Part shown: positions 9,129 through 17,895 of the stretch, piece by piece
How the letters are laid out: every line of letters starts with the position of its first letter
How positions within the stretch are numbered: position 1 is the stretch's first letter
Origin: JAIOTH01 sp964486685
Lineage (GTDB): Bacteria > Patescibacteriota > Patescibacteriia > UBA1558 > S5-K13
DNA length: 58,030 bases
Assembly: GCA_964486685.1 (NCBI GenBank)
Contig: CAZAOE010000006.1
Location: 1-58,030 of the forward strand
Reading direction: 5' to 3'
The notes under the pieces: model-generated
What the model was told of the DNA's origin: nothing
What the model saw: the letters and a program-made list of their open reading frames with translations, nothing else
Databases searched by the model: none
Position numbers and translations under genes: made by a program

Positions 9129-10433
9129 TTAATATATATTTTCTCCCTGACCATATCCTTTATCTAAAGGTAAAGTAATAATCCTATCCCAAGAATAGCC
9201 CCTTTTTTCAAAGGCCTCGGCTGTAAAAAATGGTCTTTTTTTACAATTCCCGATCATATAAACCGCATTATTGTCTGGATATTTAATTAAAGTACCATCA
9301 GGATGACAGCCCACTTCAGAAATACTATCTACTTCTTCATACTGAGCCAAATCATCATCGCCGACTTCTTCTATCCAATTCCATTGATAACCATAGCCAG
9401 TAAATACTTCTTCATTTTCAATCCAAGAAATTTGACTATTATCTTTAGCTACATAAACTTTTGGTTCAGAACCCTTAATTAAAGACCCAATTTTTTTTTG
9501 GTTTTCTAGGGCCTTAGTTTTAAAGCTTAATTTAGGGGTCTCGTCCCATTTGCCATGGAAACTATCATAGGCCCTAATTTTATAATAATAAGTAGTATAG
9601 GGCCTTAAATCAGTTAATTCAAAATTGTGATGATTTTTTTGTTGTTTATTAACTTCTATTTCTTTTTCATAATGATCTAAATTGGGGCCATAATATATTT
9701 TGCTTTTAGCCGCTAAATCAGTATACCAAGAAATATTTGTACTACGTATTCCTAATTCATTAATACTAATTTGAGATATGCTTAATTCTTCATCGGCTTG
9801 ATATTGTGGAGTACAAAATTGAAAAGGGTTAGTATAGGCCTTATTTCTATCCCGATCTTCAGCCATTATTTTCATTGTATAACAAACCGAAGATTCTAAA
9901 TTATAAATAAATAAAGTGTGCTTTTTGTCATAGCCACCATAACCGGCCTCTCGATTCAAATTATTGGGATTAGAACTAAAATAAACCGTAGCCCGAGTTT
10001 CTTCATCGGTAGTCCAGCTAATCACCGCAGCATCATCAATGGCCTGGATAAAGCTTTCTTCTAAGATTTTAGGAGCAATGGTGTCTTGCATATCATTAGT
10101 ATTAAAATCATATATAGCAGTTTCTATGCTTGTTCCTAACTCATCCCAGGCCTTAATTTTGTAATAATATTTTTTACTCTTTTCCAGACCAGTTAAATAA
10201 GTAATATGTTCTTTGCTATAAGTAGAATGGCCCATGGTCCTATTTAAATTATTACTATTATCACCGTAATATATGGTTCCTTTAGCAGGAGTTGAGGTTT
10301 TCCAGCTTAATTTGGCATTGCCATTAATAATATCGTAAATTTTTGTTTCTTCTATGGCAATTTCAGCTTGAACATTAAAAATAGGAATTAAAGCCATGAT
10401 TAAAATTGTAAAAATTATAATAGAATTTTTCAT
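9129..10433 (-). CDS. exported fibronectin type III repeat protein
   Basis: A 434-residue secreted or surface protein. Residues 1-23 are a Sec signal peptide (cut near NVQAEIA). Three consecutive FN3-like domains (about 25-110, 115-210 and 215-310) carry the recurring YYYKIKAWD-type strand (also YYYKIRAYD) and the pattern A.V.W.T......IYYG. The C-terminal 90 residues form a different module (DGTLIKYPDNNAVYMIGNC, KKRPFFTAEAFEKRGYSW) that also occurs in the N-terminal part of the giant surface protein at 37804. This suggests binding to the cell surface or glycan. No membrane anchor is visible. It has its own terminator. Confidence 0.85.
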   Translation of the reverse strand: MKNSIIIFTILIMALIPIFNVQAEIAIEETKIYDIINGNAKLSWKTSTPAKGTIYYGDNSNNLNRTMGHSTYSKEHITYLTGLEKSKKYYYKIKAWDELGTSIETAIYDFNTNDMQDTIAPKILEESFIQAIDDAAVISWTTDEETRATVYFSSNPNNLNREAGYGGYDKKHTLFIYNLESSVCYTMKIMAEDRDRNKAYTNPFQFCTPQYQADEELSISQISINELGIRSTNISWYTDLAAKSKIYYGPNLDHYEKEIEVNKQQKNHHNFELTDLRPYTTYYYKIRAYDSFHGKWDETPKLSFKTKALENQKKIGSLIKGSEPKVYVAKDNSQISWIENEEVFTGYGYQWNWIEEVGDDDLAQYEEVDSISEVGCHPDGTLIKYPDNNAVYMIGNCKKRPFFTAEAFEKRGYSWDRIITLPLDKGYGQGENIY

Positions 10434-10568
10434 ATATTTTTGATATTTTTATTTATATACAAAATTATTAAACAAAAATGATTAAAAGTCAACTTCTTAA
10501 CTTGATTTTTAGTCAATTTTATGGTAATTTTATTTTATTATTTACAAGCATAAACATTTGTATTTTTT

Positions 10569-11933
10569 ATGAGCACTAACTTTAAATTAAAATTTAAAAA
10601 AATTATTTTACTTTTGGGCGATATAATCTGTCTTTATTTGGCTTTATTTTTAAGTTTAGTAATTAGATTTTATGATAAATTTAACTGGGAATTATTTATT
10701 CGCCATTTGCCTTATTTTAGTATAGTATTTATTTTTTGGATGCTAAGTGTGTTTAGTTTTCGTTTTTATGAAACCAATAAGCCCTCTCTTAAAAAATATC
10801 AACTTTTGTTAGCGATATCTAATTTTTCTATCATTAATTTTTTTATCAGTATTTTATACTTTTATATTATTCCTCAAAACCTAATCACTCCTAAAACCAT
10901 TTTAGTAATTAATATCGTTGTCTTTGGACTTTTGTTTTATTTGTGGAGAACACTGGCCAGTAAAATTTTATATTCTCAATCAAGTAAAAAAAATACTATT
11001 ATTATTACTAATGACGAAAACTTAGTTCAAGCAATAATTAATAAGCCAGAATTAGAATTTAATATTCAGGCCTGTGTAGATTTAGGAACTAATTTTATTT
11101 CTAGTAATCTTGAGAAGGTTAAAATTAATGATATTTATAATTTTATTAAAGAAAATAATATTTTAAATATTATAATAGATGAAGATATATTAAATAAAAA
11201 TCAAATATCTGTTGAACTTTCTAGATGCCTTAATTTGAGAGTTAATTTTATTCGCACTAATGATTTTTATGAGCAATTTTTAGGCAAGGTCTCAATAAAA
11301 AATATTAATCCAGTTTGGTTAATTAACAATTTTAATGAAAGTCAAAAATGGGCTTTTGATGTTTTTAAAAAAATATTTGATAAAATCTTGGCTTTAATTT
11401 TTTTAATACCCTCTTTATTAGTTACCCCCATTATTATTTTACTAATTAAAATTGATTCCCGCGGTTCGGTTTTTTTCACTCAAATTAGAACCGGTCAGGA
11501 TAATAAAAAATTCTTAGCAATTAAATTTCGGACTATGCACAGCGATGCAGAAAAAAATGGACCACAATGGGCCCAAAAAAATGACCAACGGATTACTAAA
11601 ATTGGTAAATTTCTAAGGAAAACTCGCTTAGATGAAATTCCGCAATTAATTAATATCATTAAGGGCGATATGAGCTTAGTTGGACCACGGCCAGAAAGAC
11701 CAGAATTTATTGATAAATTAGAAAAAGAAATACCTTTTTACAAAGAAAGATTATTAGTTAAACCCGGATTAACTGGTTGGGCCCAAATTAATTATCCCTA
11801 CGGCAACTCAATACAGGATAGTTTAGAAAAATTACAATATGATTTATATTATGTAAAACACCGTTCTTTGGTTTTAGATTTATCAATTATTTTAAAAACT
11901 ATTCATACGGTAATTAAGAAGGGCGGAATGTAA
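10569..11933 (+). CDS. undecaprenyl-phosphate sugar phosphotransferase (WbaP-like)
   Basis: A 454-residue polyisoprenyl-phosphate hexose-1-phosphate transferase that starts glycan repeat-unit assembly on the lipid carrier. The N-terminal half has four membrane helices and a CoA-binding-like loop domain. A fifth hydrophobic segment (about 275-295) leads into the catalytic bacterial sugar transferase domain with the hallmarks GSVFFTQIRTG, KFRTMHSDAE, KTRLDEIPQLIN, GDMSLVGPRPERPEF and KPGLTGWAQIN. It heads the polysaccharide locus. The MITE-like copy 2 begins 10 bases after the stop. The sugar substrate cannot be told from the sequence. Confidence 0.93.
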   Translation: MSTNFKLKFKKIILLLGDIICLYLALFLSLVIRFYDKFNWELFIRHLPYFSIVFIFWMLSVFSFRFYETNKPSLKKYQLLLAISNFSIINFFISILYFYIIPQNLITPKTILVINIVVFGLLFYLWRTLASKILYSQSSKKNTIIITNDENLVQAIINKPELEFNIQACVDLGTNFISSNLEKVKINDIYNFIKENNILNIIIDEDILNKNQISVELSRCLNLRVNFIRTNDFYEQFLGKVSIKNINPVWLINNFNESQKWAFDVFKKIFDKILALIFLIPSLLVTPIIILLIKIDSRGSVFFTQIRTGQDNKKFLAIKFRTMHSDAEKNGPQWAQKNDQRITKIGKFLRKTRLDEIPQLINIIKGDMSLVGPRPERPEFIDKLEKEIPFYKERLLVKPGLTGWAQINYPYGNSIQDSLEKLQYDLYYVKHRSLVLDLSIILKTIHTVIKKGGM

Positions 11934-11943
11934 GTTCAATTTA

Positions 11944-12061
11944 CAATTTAAATTTAACCCCTGCACCTTTTTATTAAAATTTAACAATTTTATTTTACTA
12001 TTATATAATTTTTATAATATAATTATCTGATTTAAAATTTATAAAAAAGGTGATGGGTTAA
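11944..12061. repeat. MITE-like inverted-repeat element, copy 2
   Basis: Reverse complement of 5410-5527, with a single-base length difference in the core (GATGGGTTAA here, one G fewer). It lies between the sugar transferase and epimerase genes. The remaining bases to 12242 are AT-rich with no gene. Confidence 0.93.
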
Positions 12062-12242
12062 TATACAATAAAACAATTTGAAATTAGTTGCTAGAAAATC
12101 GAAAATACTTAATGAATTTCGAATATCTAATTTCAATAACCAATTTCTATTTTCGACTTAACTAATCTCAAATACTAATATTGAAAATTGAGAAATGAAA
12201 ATTGGAAATTGATATTATAAAATTAATAATTCAAAATAATAA

Positions 12243-13202
12243 ATGTCTAAAAATAATCAAAAGATATTAATAACTGGTGGAGCGGGATTTATTGGCACCA
12301 ACTTAACTAAAGCTCTTCTAAATCAAGGAGAGTCAGTTTTAAGTATTGATAATTTAAATAATTATTATTCTCCGGAGATTAAAAAAACAAATATAGAACA
12401 ATTTAAAAATAATCCTAATTATCAATTTTTTAAATTAGATATTAAAAATCTAAAAAACTTAAAAAATATCTTTAATCAAAATAAATTTAAAACTGTCATT
12501 CATTTGGCTGCCCGAGCTGGCGTCCGCGCCTCTATCCAAAATCCAAGTAATTATATTCAGACCAATATCCAGGGTACTTTAAATTTATTAGAATGTTTAA
12601 GAAAACAACCTGACATTCCATTTATTTTTGCTTCATCATCCTCTGTTTATGGAAATATTAAAAAAGTTCCTTTTAAAGAAGATATGAATATTAATACCCC
12701 AATAAGTCCTTATGCAGCTACTAAATTGTCTTCTGAGGCCATCTGTTATGCTTATCACCATCTTTATAATATCAAAATGGTTGGACTTCGTTTTTTTACT
12801 GTCTATGGACCACATAATCGACCAGACATGGCCGCTTATAAATTTACTGATGCAATTATTAATAATAAAATAATTGAAATGTATGGCGACGGTAATACCT
12901 CTCGAGATTATACTTATGTAGATGATATAGTGTCAGGAATTATTAAATCTATTGATTTGAAAAATGATTTTGAGATTATTAATTTGGGAAATTCTTCACC
13001 AATAAAACTAAAAGATTTTATTCAAACTTTAGAAAAGGTTATTGGTAAGGAGGCCAAGATTATAAAAAAATCCATTCCAGCTGGAGATGTTATACAAACC
13101 TATGCTGATATTTCTAAAGCTAAAAAGTTATTAAATTGGGAACCAAAAACTCCTTTAAAAGAAGGATTAAATAAATTAGTTAAGTGGTATTCACCCTGTT
13201 AA
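12243..13202 (+). CDS. NAD-dependent epimerase, UDP-glucuronate 4-epimerase-like
   Basis: A 319-residue extended short-chain dehydrogenase/reductase. The Rossmann motif GGAGFIG is at 12-18, followed by IDNLNNYYSPEIKK, a signature of UDP-glucuronate 4-epimerases. The catalytic Ser region is SSSSVYG with YAATK (Tyr/Lys), and GLRFFTVYGPHNRPDMA is again typical of GlcA epimerases. The likely reaction is UDP-glucuronate to UDP-galacturonate. The last codons (YSPC, stop) are made by the palindrome arm TTCACCCTGTTAAAT at 13190-13204, so the native C-terminus may have been replaced by an inserted element. Confidence 0.88.
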   Translation: MSKNNQKILITGGAGFIGTNLTKALLNQGESVLSIDNLNNYYSPEIKKTNIEQFKNNPNYQFFKLDIKNLKNLKNIFNQNKFKTVIHLAARAGVRASIQNPSNYIQTNIQGTLNLLECLRKQPDIPFIFASSSSVYGNIKKVPFKEDMNINTPISPYAATKLSSEAICYAYHHLYNIKMVGLRFFTVYGPHNRPDMAAYKFTDAIINNKIIEMYGDGNTSRDYTYVDDIVSGIIKSIDLKNDFEIINLGNSSPIKLKDFIQTLEKVIGKEAKIIKKSIPAGDVIQTYADISKAKKLLNWEPKTPLKEGLNKLVKWYSPC

Positions 13203-13219
13203 ATAATTTTAAATCTTTG

Positions 13220-13515
13220 ATGAATATGTACTATACTTATATTTTACAATCAGAAAAAGATAAAAAATTTTATACAGGGTATACTAAAAATTTAAAATTA
13301 AGATTTAAACAACATTGTGATGGTAAAGTGCCTTCTACAAAAGACAGAAGGCCATTAAAATTAATCTACTATTCACCCCGTTAAATATGAAATAAATTTA
13401 ACAGGGTGAAGTATGTTTAAATCAACAAGATGCAACTCGTAGAGAAAAGTATTTAAAAACTTACCACGGTAAAATGTTTATAAAAAATAGACTTAAATCT
13501 TATTTAACAGGGTAA
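13220..13515 (+). pseudogene. GIY-YIG endonuclease, broken by a palindromic insertion
   Basis: The N-terminal part starts at the ATG 13220 (MNMYYTYILQSEKDKKFYTG) and matches the small GIY-YIG (UPF0213-like) nuclease family, with TYI and YTG as the name motifs. It reads KLIYY and then runs into SPR and a stop (13384), encoded by the 13372-13410 palindrome. The second part continues in another frame from 13408: EVCLNQQDATRREKYLKT, then YHGKMFIKNRLKSYLTG and TAA at 13515. Taking out about 35 bases restores one frame of roughly 87 codons, the normal family length. The C-terminal codons YLTG are themselves part of the 3' palindrome arm. Confidence 0.85.
13372..13410. repeat. P2 palindrome inserted in the GIY-YIG gene
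   Basis: TTCACCCCGTTAAAT, an 8-base spacer, and AATTTAACAGGGTGAA form an almost perfect hairpin. It introduces a TAA stop and a frameshift. Confidence 0.9.
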
Positions 13516-13517
13516 AA

Positions 13518-14768
13518 ATGATCAATAAACTTCGACAAACAATTTATACTTTATTAAAAAGGTCTGAAAAGTTTTTTCAGACCGACATGATTTATTTAGC
13601 TAAGGGTGGCTTTTGGTTAACATTAGGACAAATTGTATCATCATTGTCCTCTTTTTTATTAGCCATTGCTTTTGCCAATCTTTTACCCAAAGAAGTATAC
13701 GGGACTTATAAATATGTTTTGTCTATAATCGGAATACTCTCTGTTTTTACTCTTTCTGGAATGGGAACATCCTTAACTCGTTCCGTAGCCAGGGGTTTTG
13801 AGGGCTCTTTAATTCCTATTTTAAAAGAAAAAATTAAATGGGGCTCTATTGGAAGTTTGGTTTCTTTGGGAATTGCTGTCTATTATTATTTAAATGCAAA
13901 TTTAACTCTAACAATTTGTTTTGTTATAGCTACTATATTTTTACCTCTAATGGATTCCTTGGGAATTTATGGATCACTTCTTAATGGAAGAAAAAATTTC
14001 AAGCTATCTACAAAATATAATATTATAATCAAAGTCATAGCTACAATGTTAATGATATTGGTTTTGATATTTAATAAAAATATATTTTTAATTTTATTTA
14101 CCTATTTTATATCTTATACAAGTTTAAGATTTATATTTTTAAAAATAACTATTAAAAAAGAAAAGCCCAATTCTGAAACAGAATTAGATACAATATCTTA
14201 TGGTAAACACTTGAGTTTGATGAATGTTATTTTAACTATTGCTAATAATATTGATAAAATTATAATTTTTCATTATCTAGGAGCCATTGATTTGGCTATA
14301 TATACAATAGCAATAGCGCCAATAAATCAAATTAAAGGGGTACTGTCAAACATTGGAATAATATCTTTTCCTAAAATATCTCAAAAAAATAAATATGATT
14401 TAAAAAAATATCTCCCTATAAAAATCTTTAAATCTATACCAATCATATTATTTATAGTAACTGTGTATATAATTATAGCCCCAACATTATATAAACTATT
14501 TTTTCCGCAATATTTAGGATCTGTTTTTTATACTCAAATATTTTCTTTATCCTTATTACTGTTTCCAAAAACATTGCTCGGACTAGGATTATTAGCGAAT
14601 CAGAAAAAAAAATACCTATACTACAGTAGGATATCTTATTCTTTATTAAAAATTTTATTACTATATATACTTATTCAAGAATTCGGAATTCTAGGATGTA
14701 TATTAACACTATTAATCACAAATTTAATAAATTTTATAACGCTTTTTTATTTTTTTAAAAAAATATAA
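13518..14768 (+). CDS. oligosaccharide flippase (Wzx-like, MOP superfamily)
   Basis: A 416-residue integral membrane protein with about 11-12 hydrophobic helices. It is of the polysaccharide transporter type that moves lipid-linked repeat units across the membrane. The N-terminal motif GGFWLTLGQIVSSLSSFLLA followed by LLPKEVYGTYKY is typical of the family. The start at 13518 lies 2 bases after the GIY-YIG stop, right behind the palindrome arm. Its 3' end overlaps the convergent gene at 14747 by 22 bases. Confidence 0.9.
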   Translation: MINKLRQTIYTLLKRSEKFFQTDMIYLAKGGFWLTLGQIVSSLSSFLLAIAFANLLPKEVYGTYKYVLSIIGILSVFTLSGMGTSLTRSVARGFEGSLIPILKEKIKWGSIGSLVSLGIAVYYYLNANLTLTICFVIATIFLPLMDSLGIYGSLLNGRKNFKLSTKYNIIIKVIATMLMILVLIFNKNIFLILFTYFISYTSLRFIFLKITIKKEKPNSETELDTISYGKHLSLMNVILTIANNIDKIIIFHYLGAIDLAIYTIAIAPINQIKGVLSNIGIISFPKISQKNKYDLKKYLPIKIFKSIPIILFIVTVYIIIAPTLYKLFFPQYLGSVFYTQIFSLSLLLFPKTLLGLGLLANQKKKYLYYSRISYSLLKILLLYILIQEFGILGCILTLLITNLINFITLFYFFKKI

Positions 14769-16144
14769 CGCTTAATTATCTTTTTTATTAAATTTATATA
14801 CTGTTTTATATTCTTTTTAATAAAAGACATAAAAATTCTCAACTTTTTTCTAAATGGTTTGGCGTTAGTATAGAGTCCCTTAACCAATTTTGCTGAATAA
14901 TTATTTAATTTTATAGAATATAAATACTTTTTTATATTCCATTTTCCTCCTAATTTCAACAATAATTCGCTTAATAATTTTTTTTCCTCAACAAGCTCTG
15001 GGATTAATTCTTCATTTTCAAAAATTGCAAATTCAAAATCAATCAAAGATATTTTTTTAAATTTTTTATGAATTATCAAATTTTCTGGCCTAAAATCCCG
15101 ATGAACAATTTTTTCCTTATTTAAATTTTCTACTATACCATTAATAGCCCCTTTAAAAGTATCTCTATACTTCTTTGGAACCATGGGATATTTAATTAAA
15201 CTTTTGCCCTTTATATATTTTAAAATTAAATAAAAATGATTATCTTTTTCAACTAATCCAAGTGGCGTTGAAAAACAATCATAAAATTTTACTTTATTTA
15301 ACTTCTTGTATTCATTCTCCAAGAAAAAACCATAATTTTTACTTGCAACCTTAATTATATAATTTTTAAACTTATATATTTTTTTATTTTTCCTATCTTT
15401 TATCACTTTTTTATTTTTAGAAAGAATAAACTCATTTATTAAAAGATTTTTATCAAATTTAGCCTCATATATATTTCTTAGTCCTTTACCGCCTTTTATA
15501 TTATTGGCCGATACATTTCTTAAAAATTTAATCTTATTATAACCAATTCTATTTAATAAATTGAAAACATTTTTTTCTTTTAAATGTTTAGGATAATATG
15601 CTCCACTAGCAGAAGAAGCTTCATAGATTACCTTTTGATTATCTGACAAAAGCGTTGATGTTATATTAATAAACTTACTTATACCAATATCCTGGAATAT
15701 CCAATGGTTAACAGACAAAAAAAATAAAAAATCTATTTTTCTATATTTATTTAATACCTTTTGAATTATATCCTTATTATAATCACTACAATAAAATTCT
15801 AAATTATTAATTTGATAAATTTCTTTTAAAGAATTGGCCACTTTTATGGAGTCTTCGTCAGCATCAATTCCTATATAACGACATCCTAAATTTGAAAGTT
15901 TAAAACCGAAAAAACCTATATTGCAACCAATGTCTAAAATTATTTTATCTTTAAAATTGAAATTTTTAATGAGCAAATCTAATCTTTCATTATTATTAGT
16001 TCTCTTAACTTTTACTTTATTTTCAAAATCCTTAAATGGTATCTCGTGATACACGGCTTTCCCTCTAGAATTTCCAGGAGCACTAAAATCTGTTAATTTT
16101 ATAAAATTTATTAAACTTTCTATTTTTTTTTGTTTATCGTTCAT
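14747..16144 (-). CDS. fused class I methyltransferase and lipopolysaccharide-kinase-like domain
   Basis: A 465-residue two-domain protein. The N-terminal half is a SAM methyltransferase: motif I ILDIGCNIGFFG at 69-80 and acidic motif II GIDADEDS at 92-99. The C-terminal half resembles small protein/LPS kinases: the YIIKVA lysine near 265, the linker YLILKYIKGKS, the catalytic loop HRDFRPEN at 348-355, and a metal motif IDFE at 368-371 in place of the usual DFG. The tail is very basic. It could methylate and phosphorylate the same glycan, as in WbdD-type chain terminators, which also pair a methyltransferase with a kinase. Its ATG overlaps the TGA of the next upstream gene (ATGA, 16141-16144). 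Confidence 0.83.
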   Translation of the reverse strand: MNDKQKKIESLINFIKLTDFSAPGNSRGKAVYHEIPFKDFENKVKVKRTNNNERLDLLIKNFNFKDKIILDIGCNIGFFGFKLSNLGCRYIGIDADEDSIKVANSLKEIYQINNLEFYCSDYNKDIIQKVLNKYRKIDFLFFLSVNHWIFQDIGISKFINITSTLLSDNQKVIYEASSASGAYYPKHLKEKNVFNLLNRIGYNKIKFLRNVSANNIKGGKGLRNIYEAKFDKNLLINEFILSKNKKVIKDRKNKKIYKFKNYIIKVASKNYGFFLENEYKKLNKVKFYDCFSTPLGLVEKDNHFYLILKYIKGKSLIKYPMVPKKYRDTFKGAINGIVENLNKEKIVHRDFRPENLIIHKKFKKISLIDFEFAIFENEELIPELVEEKKLLSELLLKLGGKWNIKKYLYSIKLNNYSAKLVKGLYTNAKPFRKKLRIFMSFIKKNIKQYINLIKKIIKRYIFLKK

Positions 16145-17067
16145 TGAGTTGAATTGTCTTTAATCTTATTTTTTAAATTAAACAAAAACTTAAATACATA
16201 TATTGGTAAAAAAGAAAAAATTATGTCTCTACTGACCTTTAAATTTTGTGGGCAAATTTTAAAAGCTTTCAAAAAATATTTTCTACCTTTTTGTCTTTCA
16301 CCACAAAAAATATAAGAAATTCCTAAATTTCTTAATTTATCACAAGCGGCTTTAGGATATTTCATAAATATATCCTTATGTTTCATAAATATCTTTTCAT
16401 TATATTTCGCTTTCAAAAAAGGATCTACATCCATCATTATTGATAAGTTATTATCATGTTCTAAATAATCAACTAATATTTCATCTACAAAATCAAATTT
16501 AGATATCTTAGCTAGCCTAAACATTAAATCGTAGTCTGTATTAGGATCAAAATTTTTATCAAAATATCCAGCTTTATCCAACGTGTCTTTTTTAACCATA
16601 AAAACAGACAATGAAAACATGGGATTCTTATATAAACAATTTTCTAAAATAAAACCTCTAAGCTTAGGAACCCTGTGTCTTAGAATATTACCATTGGGGT
16701 CTTTTACGACCATTCCACAATAAACAACACCTATTTTTTTATCTTGATCAAAAATTTTTAATTGTTTCTCCAATTTACTTGGATGCCATATATCATCTGT
16801 CTCTAGGGTAGCAATGTATTTACCTCTTGATTCTTTTATTCCAGTATTATAAGCTTCTGATATCATCTTGTTTTCAAGATGTTTAATATAGATTATTCTT
16901 TGATCATTAAATTCTTCAACTATAGCTTTAATATTTTCTGTTGAAAAATCATCTACTATAATATATTCAAAATTCCTAAATGTTTGGTTTAAAACACTTT
17001 TAATTGCTTTTTTTAATAAATCACCCCTATTATATACGGGCGTAATAATTGTAACTAATGGATTCAT
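16141..17067 (-). CDS. family 2 glycosyltransferase
   Basis: A 308-residue GT-A fold enzyme. The N-terminus VTIITPVYNRGDLLKKAI is the classical GT2 start. The nucleotide-binding acids are in YIIVDDFST, the DXD-type motif is ETDDIWHP, and the acceptor region has DTDYDLMFRL. There is no membrane helix, so it works at the cytoplasmic face. It is first in a two-gene minus operon with the methyltransferase-kinase (4-base ATGA overlap), pointing to linked modification of one sugar residue. Donor and acceptor are unknown. Confidence 0.92.
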   Translation of the reverse strand: MNPLVTIITPVYNRGDLLKKAIKSVLNQTFRNFEYIIVDDFSTENIKAIVEEFNDQRIIYIKHLENKMISEAYNTGIKESRGKYIATLETDDIWHPSKLEKQLKIFDQDKKIGVVYCGMVVKDPNGNILRHRVPKLRGFILENCLYKNPMFSLSVFMVKKDTLDKAGYFDKNFDPNTDYDLMFRLAKISKFDFVDEILVDYLEHDNNLSIMMDVDPFLKAKYNEKIFMKHKDIFMKYPKAACDKLRNLGISYIFCGERQKGRKYFLKAFKICPQNLKVSRDIIFSFLPIYVFKFLFNLKNKIKDNSTQ

Positions 17068-17163
17068 GTCATTATTTGCTTATTAAATATTATTTTTAAT
17101 TTATATTATTATGTAATTATATATAGTATAATTATATTATATAATAGCAATAAATTTAAAACT

Positions 17164-17895
17164 ATGAAAGCCATAATTTTAGCTGCCGGACAATCAAAGC
17201 GTTTAAGGCCAATTACAAACAATCTTCCAAAATGTCTTTTAAAATTCGGAAAAAGGACAATAATAGATTACCAAATTGATGCATTACAAAATAATAATAT
17301 CAATGAAATAATTATTGTTATTGGTTTTCAAGCCAAGTTATTAAAGAACCATCTTGTAAAACACAACCCAGATATTAATTTGAAATTTATAGAAAATAAA
17401 CAATATAAAGATACATATCCAGCCCATGGCCTTTGGTTGACTAAAAATTATATGAACGATGATATAATATATCTAAACGCTGATCTTCTATGCGACCCCA
17501 AAATCATAAAAAATATTATAGAAAGTAGGAAAAAATCAATAACAGCAATACAAAAAGTAGAATGGGATGAAGAAGAAGTAAATGTAATAGTAGAAAAAAA
17601 TCTAAAAGTAATTGAAATGGGTAAACATATAGCAAAAAAATTAAACTGCGGAGAATTTATTGGTGTTACAAAGATGAGTAAAAAATTTAACCAAACCCTA
17701 ATTAAGGTTCTGGACGATTTTATTGACAAAAAGGAATATAAAAAATTCGCTGCTGATGCTATAAACCTAACCATACAAAGAAATGGAGAAATGTATGCAT
17801 TGGATGTTTCAAATTTCCAAGCAATAGAGATTGATACCCTAGAAGATTATAAAAAAGCTCAAAAAATCTGGAAAGCTTATGAAAAAAATAATTAG
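17164..17895 (+). CDS. sugar/alcohol-phosphate nucleotidyltransferase (LicC/RmlA-like)
   Basis: A 243-residue NTP transferase. The nucleotide loop LAAGQSKRLRPITNNLPKC is at 6-24, with the conserved Lys in PKCLL. LNADLLCDP carries the metal-binding Asp, and the acceptor-side region is GEFIGVTKMS. It makes an NDP- or CDP-activated precursor from a phosphorylated substrate. It overlaps by 17 bases the downstream CDP-glycerol-transferase-like gene, so a CDP-linked product is plausible, but this is inferred from the neighbour only. Confidence 0.88.
   Translation: MKAIILAAGQSKRLRPITNNLPKCLLKFGKRTIIDYQIDALQNNNINEIIIVIGFQAKLLKNHLVKHNPDINLKFIENKQYKDTYPAHGLWLTKNYMNDDIIYLNADLLCDPKIIKNIIESRKKSITAIQKVEWDEEEVNVIVEKNLKVIEMGKHIAKKLNCGEFIGVTKMSKKFNQTLIKVLDDFIDKKEYKKFAADAINLTIQRNGEMYALDVSNFQAIEIDTLEDYKKAQKIWKAYEKNN

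Larger units (their letters stand above)
13190..13515 (+). mobile_element. GIY-YIG nuclease gene bracketed by inverted arms (P2 element)
   Basis: The arm TTCACCCTGTTAAAT (13190-13204) and the arm ATTTAACAGGGTAAA (13502-13515) are inverted repeats lying just outside, or forming the end of, a GIY-YIG endonuclease gene. The same arms, without a gene, form short palindromes at 13372-13410, 29407-29445 and 43804-43878. The bracketing and the dispersed nuclease-less copies resemble an autonomous/non-autonomous relation. That this unit moves is an inference. Confidence 0.6.
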
